Positions 1-6,694 of a stretch of 11,068 bases of DNA are shown piece by piece. This DNA is from Chryseosolibacter sp040902445 (GTDB lineage Bacteria > Bacteroidota > Bacteroidia > Cytophagales > Cyclobacteriaceae). Numbering within the stretch: the stretch's first letter is position 1; each line of letters opens with the position of its first letter. The stretch covers positions 1-11,068 of the forward strand of contig JBBDXJ010000334.1 of NCBI GenBank assembly GCA_040902445.1. The letters are read 5' to 3'. Under the pieces are notes generated by a model. That model saw only the letters and a list, made by a program, of their open reading frames with translations, made no database searches and was not told the origin of the DNA. The translations under genes were made by a program, and so were the position numbers.

Positions 1-13
1 CGTTTATTTTTCC

Positions 14-1054
14 ATGGAAGCCACAAGCCGATTTGTATACCTGCTAGACCGGTACTTTCAAAACGAGGCCACCGATGTCGAACGCACCGAACTGAGCCTG
101 CTCATCGACTCCGGGGAATATGACGCCGAATTGAAAGAGAAGATCGAAGCGTATCTCGGCGCCGACAAAGGGCGTCGGGATGTCAGTGCGGAAGAGGCGA
201 AGTCAGCGCTAGAAAAAATTCTTCCGGCTAAACAAGCTAAGGTCATTGCATTAGAGGACACCTCCAGATCAAACTTGAGATGGGGATGGGTGGCCGCCGC
301 CGCGATGGTTGTGGCCAGCGTTTCCATCGGCTGGTTTATGATCGGGCGCGAGGGCGATATCCTCAATGCGCCGATCGCCCAACAACAAGCGCAGCGCATC
401 GAAGCTTCCGTGTTCAGTGGTAAGCAGTTCATTCGCCTGCCCGATGGCTCAACTGTGCTACTGAATGAAGACAGCGAGTTGAGTTTTGCCGACACATTCG
501 GCGGCGAGTCGCGGCAGGTGATTCTGAAAGGCGAGGCATACTTCGATGTTGCCCACGATCCGTCCAGACCTTTTATTATCAAGACCAGAAATGTCACGAC
601 TACCGTACTCGGTACGGCATTCAACGTGAAAGCCTATGAAGATGACAGTGAGGTAAAAGTCACCGTTACCCGCGGTAAAGTTCAGGTGGCCAACGAAAGG
701 AAAACGCTGGGGACTATCACCCCCGATCAGCAGATTGCAGTCAATACTGCTACCAACGCATTTGTGCAAACGAACCTGAAAGCCGCCACCGAGACGGTAT
801 GGGTAGATAGCGCGCTGATCCTTAACGACGTGAACATGGCACAGGCCGCTACCCTCATCGAAGATAAATTCAAGGCAAAAATAATTTTCGCACGAGAAGA
901 CCTGAAAGAATGCCGCATCACTGCGGCATTTTTGAATGGTGAATCGCTGGATCAGGTAATGAAAGTTGTGAGTGCGGTTGTGCTGGTTGAGTATACGGTA
1001 CAAAAAGATGGAATCGTGAAGTTGGATGGAAAAGGATGTAAAAATTCGAACTAA
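14..1054 (+). CDS. FecR-family anti-sigma factor (inner-membrane signal transducer)
   Basis: A 346-residue single-pass membrane regulator. Residues 1-75 form the helical cytoplasmic N-terminus (FVYLLDRYFQNEATDVE and following) expected to hold an ECF sigma factor. A hydrophobic segment at about 90-111 (WGWVAAAAMVVASVSIGWFMI) is the membrane helix. Residues 134-227 are the periplasmic FecR core, with the hallmarks RLPDGSTVLLNEDSEL, LKGEAYFDVAHD, PF.IKT and VLGTAFNVKAY. Residues 266-336 match the DUF4974-type C-terminal domain that resembles STN and is thought to contact the receptor's STN domain. Length and domain order are normal for Bacteroidota FecR proteins. The start is the first in-frame ATG and gives a family-typical N-terminus; there is no clear Shine-Dalgarno. 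In this family the gene usually follows an ECF sigma gene, which would lie before base 1 and is not seen. The next gene is an STN-bearing SusC, the expected partner. Base composition is visibly richer in G+C than downstream genes. Confidence 0.95.
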   Translation: MEATSRFVYLLDRYFQNEATDVERTELSLLIDSGEYDAELKEKIEAYLGADKGRRDVSAEEAKSALEKILPAKQAKVIALEDTSRSNLRWGWVAAAAMVVASVSIGWFMIGREGDILNAPIAQQQAQRIEASVFSGKQFIRLPDGSTVLLNEDSELSFADTFGGESRQVILKGEAYFDVAHDPSRPFIIKTRNVTTTVLGTAFNVKAYEDDSEVKVTVTRGKVQVANERKTLGTITPDQQIAVNTATNAFVQTNLKAATETVWVDSALILNDVNMAQAATLIEDKFKAKIIFAREDLKECRITAAFLNGESLDQVMKVVSAVVLVEYTVQKDGIVKLDGKGCKNSN

Positions 1055-1073
1055 GGGCCTAAACCAACTTCAT

Positions 1074-1115
1074 ATGAAAACCGAAAGAACCCAAAACAAC
1101 TGTCACGACGGTTGA
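1074..1115 (+). CDS. Possible 13-codon upstream ORF (leader peptide candidate)
   Basis: ATG at 1074 opens a short frame reading MKTERTQNNCHDG and stopping at TGA 1113-1115. It starts 19 bases after the fecR stop and its last codons lie inside the first stem-loop (1097-1114), an arrangement that could couple its translation to RNA folding. No run of a single regulatory amino acid is present and no ribosome binding site is obvious, so chance is a real possibility. Confidence 0.15.
   Translation: MKTERTQNNCHDG
1097..1114 (+). other. Stem-loop 1 of the receptor leader
   Basis: CAACTGT (1097-1103) pairs with ACGGTTG (1108-1114), seven pairs including one T-G wobble, around a CACG loop (1104-1107). 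It lies 43 bases after the fecR stop and has no T-tract after it, so it does not look like a simple terminator. The CACG loop recurs in stem-loop 3. Confidence 0.4.
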
Positions 1116-1128
1116 GCAGGCGAAAAGT

Positions 1129-1158
1129 AAGGCCACCCGGCGGCAACCGAATGGCCTT
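1129..1158 (+). other. Stem-loop 2 of the receptor leader, possible weak terminator or attenuator
   Basis: AAGGCCA (1129-1135) pairs perfectly with TGGCCTT (1152-1158). The 16-base interior can form a further short CGG/CCG stem (1141-1143 with 1147-1149). Only three T residues end the 3' arm before the sequence turns to CAA, so intrinsic termination would be weak. It could end the sigma/anti-sigma transcript or form part of a structured 5' UTR. Confidence 0.45.
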
Positions 1159-1162
1159 TCAA

Positions 1163-1178
1163 TCCCGACACGTCGGGA
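1163..1178 (+). other. Stem-loop 3 of the receptor leader
   Basis: TCCCGA (1163-1168) and TCGGGA (1173-1178) form a perfect six-pair, G+C-rich stem around the loop CACG (1169-1172); an additional C-G pair inside the loop is possible. It lies 48 bases before the receptor start codon and has no following T-run. Because the stem is nearly palindromic, a protein-binding operator is an alternative to an RNA hairpin. Confidence 0.45.
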
Positions 1179-1226
1179 CGAGCTTCTAATAATTATGTGA
1201 CTAACCATTAAAAACTTCACCAAGTT

Positions 1227-4200
1227 ATGAAATTATGTTTACCGAAACCAGGGTGGCCTAAACTGATTTTTCTCATGCGCGTCAGTTTGCTTAACCTCAT
1301 CATCGCCCTCTGCACCATGCAGGTGCTCATGGCCCGCCATGCGGCCGGACAAGGCCTGGACGATATCAATGTGACCGTTGAATTGAAAAACGAAGATATC
1401 AAGACGCTTTTCAGGAAAATTGAAAAGCAGAGCAGGTTGCGTTTCGCATATGACCCGACGCTTGTTCGCCCCTACACCGATATTTCTTTGCCGCGCGAGA
1501 CGAGGTCAATTAAAGCTACTCTTGACCTGGTCCTAGAAGGTACCCCGCTGCGCTATCGACAGGTGGATAATAGCGTGATCATTTATATTGAACTGGGTGA
1601 GAAAATATCTGATGTGGAACCTATCCAGGGCGTCCTGGTGACGGGGACAGTGAAGGAGGCTTCCACTCAGGAACTGCTGCCTGGAGTAAACATCATTCAA
1701 AAAGGAACGACCCAGGGAACAACTACCGATGCAGATGGCAAGTATTCCTTGCTCGTTGCGGAAGATGATGCCATTCTGGTATTTTCTTTTATCGGATATA
1801 TTACCCAGGAGGTAGCATTGAATGGAAGATCAGTGATTGATGTGGTGTTGACGCCGGACATTAAAACTCTTGAAGAAGTTGTTGTAGTAGGTTATGGCTC
1901 CACAAGGAAAGAAAACGTTCTGCAAGGAGTAAGTTCGATAAAGGCAGAAAAAGTCGCGGAGATACCTGCGGCTAACCTTGCGCAAACTTTAGCCGGCCGA
2001 ATGCCGGGCCTGTTTATTACTCAAAGTGGTGGCAAGCCCGGACGCGCATCCGTTATAAGAGTAAGAGCGTATGATGGATTTGGCAGCTCCCAACCACCGT
2101 TGTTTGTAATTGATGGGGTCATTGTTGATCAATTTGCGTTTGACGCTTTAGACGCTACCGAAGTAGATAATGTTTCTGTATTAAAAGACGGCGCATCATC
2201 AGCTATTTACGGGGTCCGCGGTGCAAATGGCGTAATAGTGGTGACCACTAAACGAGGGAAAAAAGGACCTCCCCAAATCAATTATATATCGAGCTATAGT
2301 ATCGACGAAGCTACAAAAGTCCCTGAAACACTAAGCGCTTATGATGAGGCCGTGTTTATTAATGATTACCTTAAGCAAACCGATCCAAACTATCAGAATA
2401 ATGCAGCTTTTTTTGCAGACGATGAACTGGAATACTGGAAGACTAACGAGACATCGTTGATTGATAAATATTTTATCAGGCCCACCCAGCTTAGAAATAC
2501 CTTAAATATTTCGGGAGGTGGAGACCGGATCAATTATTTTGTGAGCGCTTCTCATTATAAAGGAACAGGCTCGTTTAACAACGTGGAATATCAAAAATTT
2601 AATTTCAGGTCGAAGGTAGAAGCTCAAATCACAGATGACCTTTCTGTTTCAGTTAATTTAAGCTCCGATGTAAGAAATGATGAAAAGCCTTTTTGGAGAT
2701 GGGATGCCGATAGTGATGATTTTACCGATTTTTATAATGGTCTTCTTACTCGGGGGAAAATGGCTCCTGATTATATAAATGTTGACGGGAAAGATTATCC
2801 GGTAGGCAATCTTATGAAGTGGCATCCTGGCGAAGTAGTCAATGGGAATACGGGCTATAACCGTAAGAAATGGACCGATTATCAAGCTATTTTTGAGGTC
2901 GCTTATAATGTACCTTTTGTCAAGGGAATGGAACTTCGGGCTAAATATGCAAAATATTCCAGGCATGACTTCAGGAAAGAGTTGAACCTGCCTTATAAGC
3001 TATATACATTTAATACATTAGGCTCGAAGAATCACATTGTAGGCGACCAGATTGATTTTAGCCGGACATTTGAACGTAACGATGGTAACTGGGCTAAGGC
3101 AAGTTATAGTTCAAACGATTTCTATCAGCTCAATTTTTTTGTAAACTATGACCGCTCTTTTGGGCAACACAATGTCTCAGCCGTCGCAGTTTATGAACAA
3201 AGCGAAACCCATAATCATAATTTTTCTGCCCGGAATCAGTTTATTCTATCACCTGCTCTGGATCAATTATCGCTGGGGAGTAGTGATTCCAAAAATGACT
3301 TTACAACCGGCGAAGAATTTGAGGACGGTCGTCTTTCTGCTTTAGGGCGTGTTTCATACAATTATGCCAACCAGTATTTCCTGGAGGCTGCTTTCCGGTA
3401 CGAAGGCTCAAGATATTTTATACCTTCCAACAGGTATGCATTCTTCCCTTCGATATCTGCGGGATGGAGAATAAGTGAAGCCGGATTCTTTAAGGACAAT
3501 ATTAAGTTCATAAACGATCTGAAAATCAGGGGATCTTTAGGGTTTACAGGTGAGGAGCCAGGAGGAGGGCAGATTCAATGGTCACAGAGCTTCCGCAAGG
3601 CGACCGGGGCAGTATTTGGCGGAGGGACAACTGATGGCATCACTGTAGGAACGTTACCAAACCCCGACATAACCTGGGCCAAGAAAAGATCTTTTGATTT
3701 AGGGTTAGACGCAGCTTTGCTAAATAACAGATTGACATTATCTGTTGACGTTTTTAAGAATAGAAGGAAAGATATTTTGGGCGCAAGGACACAAAGCATA
3801 CCATCTACTTTTGGCGCCAGCCTGCCGGCGGTTAATTACGGAATTGTAGAATCAGAAGGTATTGAATTTGATTTGGGATACCGAACCAGGCCTTCAAAAG
3901 AAGTTTCTTTCTTCTCGTCATTTAATTTCGGATATGCCACCAATAAGCAGGTATTGATTGATCAGGCTTCTAACATCAGGCCATATCAGAACCAAATTGG
4001 TTATAATACCGGAAGAATTTTTGGGCTTATTGCGACTGATATTATCCGGACCCAGGCTGATTTAGACAAACTGCCTTCCGGATATACAATTAATGGAGCC
4101 ACTCCCCGCCTGGGTATGTTAAACTTCAAAGATATACGTGGCGCGACTTCAGATGAACCGGACGGAAAAATTGATGGTAATGATCAGGAGTTCATTGCAA

Positions 4201-4676
4201 AATATTCATTTCCACCAATTACTTATGGGTTAACTGTCGGAGCAACCTGGAGAGGTTTATCTGTTGATGTGTTCTTCCAGGGATTAAGTAAATTTTATAA
4301 GGCAAGAGACGTAAGAGGGCACTCTGCGCAGGAAAGAGAACAGGAAGCAGGCAGCTTTGCATTCTGGAAAGATCATTGGTCGCCGGAGAACCCTAATGCA
4401 AAATACCCTATTTATGCGAATTTAGGTGGCAATAGTGCAGTATCAACATTCTGGTTGGATAATGCGTCGTTTATACGCCTGAAAAACCTCAATATTGGGT
4501 ACGCATTGCCCGATAAACTGATACAGAAGATTAAATTCCAGGGCGTAAAGCTCTTCTTTAATGGCTCCAATCTCTTTCTGTTAAAAGATAAGATTAAATG
4601 GTATGATCCGGAAGGAAATATAAAAGCTTACCCGATTAATCGCAGCTATACAATTGGCCTTAATGTCACATTATAA
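1227..4676 (+). CDS. SusC/RagA-type TonB-dependent outer-membrane transporter with N-terminal STN signalling domain
   Basis: A 1149-residue outer-membrane channel that imports SusD-captured oligosaccharide using TonB energy. A basic extension and hydrophobic segment (about 1-41, ending ARHAAGQ) form the signal peptide. Residues 45-122 are an STN domain (VTVELKNEDIKTLFRKIEKQ and following), the part that signals to a FecR protein. Residues 137-210 are a carboxypeptidase-regulatory-like beta domain (LPGVNIIQKGTTQGTTTDADGK). EEVVVVGYG (216-224) is the SusC signature at the domain/plug junction. The plug covers about 229-345 (AGRMPGL, FVIDGV, VLKDGASSAIYGVRGANGVI). The rest is the beta barrel, ending in SYTIGLNVTL. 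Length fits STN-type SusC. The ATG at 1227 gives the long lysine-containing N-terminus often seen in STN-type receptors; a second ATG at 1275 (MRVSLLNL) would also leave a usable signal peptide. Only 21 bases separate it from the SusD gene. Regulation is inferred to run through the FecR gene upstream. Its first part is richer in G+C than the plug and barrel. Confidence 0.97.
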   Translation: MKLCLPKPGWPKLIFLMRVSLLNLIIALCTMQVLMARHAAGQGLDDINVTVELKNEDIKTLFRKIEKQSRLRFAYDPTLVRPYTDISLPRETRSIKATLDLVLEGTPLRYRQVDNSVIIYIELGEKISDVEPIQGVLVTGTVKEASTQELLPGVNIIQKGTTQGTTTDADGKYSLLVAEDDAILVFSFIGYITQEVALNGRSVIDVVLTPDIKTLEEVVVVGYGSTRKENVLQGVSSIKAEKVAEIPAANLAQTLAGRMPGLFITQSGGKPGRASVIRVRAYDGFGSSQPPLFVIDGVIVDQFAFDALDATEVDNVSVLKDGASSAIYGVRGANGVIVVTTKRGKKGPPQINYISSYSIDEATKVPETLSAYDEAVFINDYLKQTDPNYQNNAAFFADDELEYWKTNETSLIDKYFIRPTQLRNTLNISGGGDRINYFVSASHYKGTGSFNNVEYQKFNFRSKVEAQITDDLSVSVNLSSDVRNDEKPFWRWDADSDDFTDFYNGLLTRGKMAPDYINVDGKDYPVGNLMKWHPGEVVNGNTGYNRKKWTDYQAIFEVAYNVPFVKGMELRAKYAKYSRHDFRKELNLPYKLYTFNTLGSKNHIVGDQIDFSRTFERNDGNWAKASYSSNDFYQLNFFVNYDRSFGQHNVSAVAVYEQSETHNHNFSARNQFILSPALDQLSLGSSDSKNDFTTGEEFEDGRLSALGRVSYNYANQYFLEAAFRYEGSRYFIPSNRYAFFPSISAGWRISEAGFFKDNIKFINDLKIRGSLGFTGEEPGGGQIQWSQSFRKATGAVFGGGTTDGITVGTLPNPDITWAKKRSFDLGLDAALLNNRLTLSVDVFKNRRKDILGARTQSIPSTFGASLPAVNYGIVESEGIEFDLGYRTRPSKEVSFFSSFNFGYATNKQVLIDQASNIRPYQNQIGYNTGRIFGLIATDIIRTQADLDKLPSGYTINGATPRLGMLNFKDIRGATSDEPDGKIDGNDQEFIAKYSFPPITYGLTVGATWRGLSVDVFFQGLSKFYKARDVRGHSAQEREQEAGSFAFWKDHWSPENPNAKYPIYANLGGNSAVSTFWLDNASFIRLKNLNIGYALPDKLIQKIKFQGVKLFFNGSNLFLLKDKIKWYDPEGNIKAYPINRSYTIGLNVTL

Positions 4677-4697
4677 CCGAATCAAAAAATTAAGATC

Positions 4698-6416
4698 ATG
4701 AACGTAACGAAATATAAGGCAGTTGCTCTTATTAGCTTGGTTCTATTAGGCACTGCAGCAATCATAAGTTGTGAAGACTTACTGGATAAGGATGATTTAA
4801 CCGCCATTCCTGAAGTTGCTGTTTGGAATGACGTTAATTTGGCTACCGCCTATTTGAATAAACTCTATGCTGATATTATGCCAGGGTGGCCTGTTAATGC
4901 GTCTGGAGAATCAGATGAAACGTGGGGTGGTGGTAATGTTATGTACGGCCAACTGACAGCAAACTCTATTGACTATTGGCCATACAACAATATTAGAAGC
5001 ATCAACCTGTTGTTAAGTGATGTGGGTAAAGGCTCGTTAACAACAGCTGAACAGGATCTACTGAAAGGCCAGGCCCTCTTTTTAAGGGCATGGCAATATT
5101 TCCAACTTGTTTCCAGGTACGGCGGAGTGCCCTTGATATTGTCTCCGCAGGCGCTTACGGACGATCTGGAGGTAAGCAGGAACAAGACTTCTGAATGTAT
5201 TGCTCAAATCATAAAAGACCTGGACGATGCGGCTGCGCTGTTGCCTGATTCATGGGGCAGCGAAAATGCTGGAAGAATTACGATGGGCGCCGCATTGGCA
5301 TTTAAGGGACGTGTTTTATTGCATTATGCTTCAGAACAATTTGATCCCAACCAATCTGCTTCAGGTCGCTGGCAAAACGCTTACGACGCAAATAAAGCGG
5401 CAAAGGATGCACTAACGGCGGCCGGTAAATCATTGATGCCTGACTTTAAGACGCTGTGGTTTATTGAAGGAAACGCCAATACCGAAGCAGTGTTGGTTAC
5501 CCGGTATATCAACCCCGGCCGTACTCATAACAGGGACGCTTGCGTCAGGCCATTGGACGAAGCTCAAAACTGTACAGGCGCTGATCAGCCTTCACTAGCA
5601 ATGGTAGAGGCATTTCCGATGAAGAATGGCTTGCCAATAACAGATCCCGCATCCGGTTACGATCCTGATGCCTACTGGTTGAACCGGGATCCTCGTTTTG
5701 ATGCTACCATAGCTTATAATGGAAACTTGTGGCAGCTTTCCGGAAAGTCAGGACGTACACAATGGACTTTTTTGGGAAGCCAGCAAACAGGAGGAACTGG
5801 AACAGGATTTTACTGTAGAAAAGGTATTAATGAAAGCTATAAACCCAATGAAACTGAAATCAGCGGTACAGACTGGATAGAAATCCGGTTTGCAGAGGTT
5901 TTATTGAATCTGGCGGAAGCGGCAAATGAGATAGGAAATATTACAGAGGCCTACGATGAGTTGAAAGCCATTCGTCAGCGAGCTGGAATTGATGTAGGAG
6001 GCAATGGCCTGTATGGGTTGAAAGCCGGTATGGCCAAGGCGGAAATGAGAGATGCCGTTTTGTTGGAAAGAAGGATTGAACTTGCCTTTGAATCGAAAAG
6101 ACCTCAAGATATGAGGCGGAGAAGACTTTATAATGCATTAAACGGGACAAAAAGGAAAGGCTATACAGTCCATCTTGTAGGTTTTGGGGGCGATAAAACG
6201 CAGTTCTTGGATGCATATGAAGCAGGTTCTGTAAATCTTAATACCTCTTATACCACTTACTTCAATGATGTGATAACGGATCTGGATGTATTGAATGCTA
6301 TCAACTATAGACCTGAGTATTATTTTTATGCCATTCCGGCCACTCACCTTGAAAAAAATAAAAATCTTGCACAAACATCAGGATGGGATGGGGGAACATT
6401 TGATCCATTGCAGTAA
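4698..6416 (+). CDS. SusD/RagB-type surface glycan-binding lipoprotein
   Basis: A 572-residue partner of the preceding SusC-like channel, expected to sit on the cell surface as a lid over the barrel and deliver glycan to it. Residues 1-24 are a lipoprotein signal peptide ending in the lipobox IISC, so Cys25 is the predicted lipidated residue; the mature protein begins CEDLLDKDDLTAIPE, typical of the family. The central helical region includes LFLRAWQYFQLVSRYGGVPLIL, a well conserved SusD segment. The C-terminal RagB/SusD part includes WIEIRFAEVLLNLAEAANEI (393-412) followed by AYDELKAIRQRAG. The ending NYRPEYYFYAIPATHLEKN, then a Gly/Trp-rich tail, is the usual SusD finish. The start is supported by the signal peptide and by an A-rich leader; no Shine-Dalgarno is seen. 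It shares a transcription unit with the receptor and is followed after 37 bases by a strong terminator hairpin. The binding residues do not reveal the glycan. Confidence 0.96.
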   Translation: MNVTKYKAVALISLVLLGTAAIISCEDLLDKDDLTAIPEVAVWNDVNLATAYLNKLYADIMPGWPVNASGESDETWGGGNVMYGQLTANSIDYWPYNNIRSINLLLSDVGKGSLTTAEQDLLKGQALFLRAWQYFQLVSRYGGVPLILSPQALTDDLEVSRNKTSECIAQIIKDLDDAAALLPDSWGSENAGRITMGAALAFKGRVLLHYASEQFDPNQSASGRWQNAYDANKAAKDALTAAGKSLMPDFKTLWFIEGNANTEAVLVTRYINPGRTHNRDACVRPLDEAQNCTGADQPSLAMVEAFPMKNGLPITDPASGYDPDAYWLNRDPRFDATIAYNGNLWQLSGKSGRTQWTFLGSQQTGGTGTGFYCRKGINESYKPNETEISGTDWIEIRFAEVLLNLAEAANEIGNITEAYDELKAIRQRAGIDVGGNGLYGLKAGMAKAEMRDAVLLERRIELAFESKRPQDMRRRRLYNALNGTKRKGYTVHLVGFGGDKTQFLDAYEAGSVNLNTSYTTYFNDVITDLDVLNAINYRPEYYFYAIPATHLEKNKNLAQTSGWDGGTFDPLQ

Positions 6417-6453
6417 CAGTAAATGCTAACATTAAGAAATCATTAAGCAGTTG

Positions 6454-6489
6454 CTTAAAGAAGCCCCACCAAGACGGGGCTTCTTTAAG
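6454..6489 (+). terminator. Strong intrinsic terminator of the susCD unit
   Basis: CTTAAAGAAGCCCC (6454-6467) pairs perfectly over 14 bases with GGGGCTTCTTTAAG (6476-6489) around an eight-base loop. The 3' arm contains CTTCTTT directly after the G+C core and a T-rich stretch follows at 6511-6518. It lies 37 bases after the SusD stop. Because both arms carry A- and T-rich ends it could work in both directions. It separates the transporter pair from the next gene. Confidence 0.85.
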
Positions 6490-6694
6490 AGTCTTTACCT
6501 CAAACCATTATTTTTTTTAAAAAATTTTAGATGGCACACATAAGGTGCCGATCGGCTATCGCGAAGTAAATTTTTCATTGCCGAGAGAAAATCAAAAAAT
6601 AAAAAATACAGTGATATTCTTAACTCCGATATTATTCATTTACGCAGGGCCGATGGCGGGGACTGGGATGGAATAAAAATCTTTAATTTCTATA
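6490..6694 (+). promoter_or_regulatory. A/T-rich spacer, presumed promoter region of the FG-GAP/ASPIC gene
   Basis: About 205 bases without a supportable gene. It contains a T8 run facing an A-rich and T-rich tract (6511-6529), and the ten-base perfect palindrome GCCGATCGGC (6547-6556). Since a strong terminator precedes it, a promoter for the gene starting at 6695 is likely to lie here, but no clear TAnnTTTG/TTG pair is present. TATAAT at 6690-6695 overlaps the start codon and cannot serve that gene. A 12-codon ATG frame at 6531 shows no family resemblance. Confidence 0.35.

Larger units (their letters stand above)
1055..1226 (+). promoter_or_regulatory. Structured leader between the anti-sigma gene and the SusC-like gene
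   Basis: This 172-base gap holds three consecutive inverted repeats (1097-1114, 1129-1158, 1163-1178), a 13-codon ORF (1074-1115) and a small 5-bp inverted repeat that ends directly before the receptor start codon (AACTT 1213-1217, AAGTT 1222-1226). It presumably contains the promoter of the susCD unit, probably read by the ECF sigma factor partnered with the upstream FecR, but I find no convincing match to the Bacteroidota housekeeping -7 element (TAnnTTTG). The closest, TAATTATG at 1190-1197, has one mismatch and no matching -33 box. The run of hairpins suggests a structured 5' UTR, or an end-of-fecR terminator followed by a promoter; the sequence alone does not decide between these. Confidence 0.5.

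Noticed and set aside
458..1003. Long minus-strand frame opposite fecR
   Set aside because: Shadow of the strong FecR coding frame; no domain features of its own.
1190..1197. TAATTATG as a Bacteroidota -7 promoter element for the receptor gene
   Set aside because: One mismatch to TAnnTTTG and no TTG-type -33 element at the right distance; the gene is expected to use an ECF sigma factor with a different promoter.
2658..2966. Minus-strand frame opposite the SusC barrel region
   Set aside because: Antisense shadow without family resemblance or plausible start context.
6531..6569. Twelve-codon ATG frame after the susCD terminator
   Set aside because: Too short, no recognisable features or ribosome site, lies in the A/T-rich spacer.
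6640..6694. Open frame reading into the FG-GAP gene out of phase, with a GGDWDG-like stretch resembling a SusD tail
   Set aside because: The resemblance is a few residues, the frame runs out of phase over the real signal peptide, and the SusD gene already has a complete C-terminus; not enough to call a remnant.
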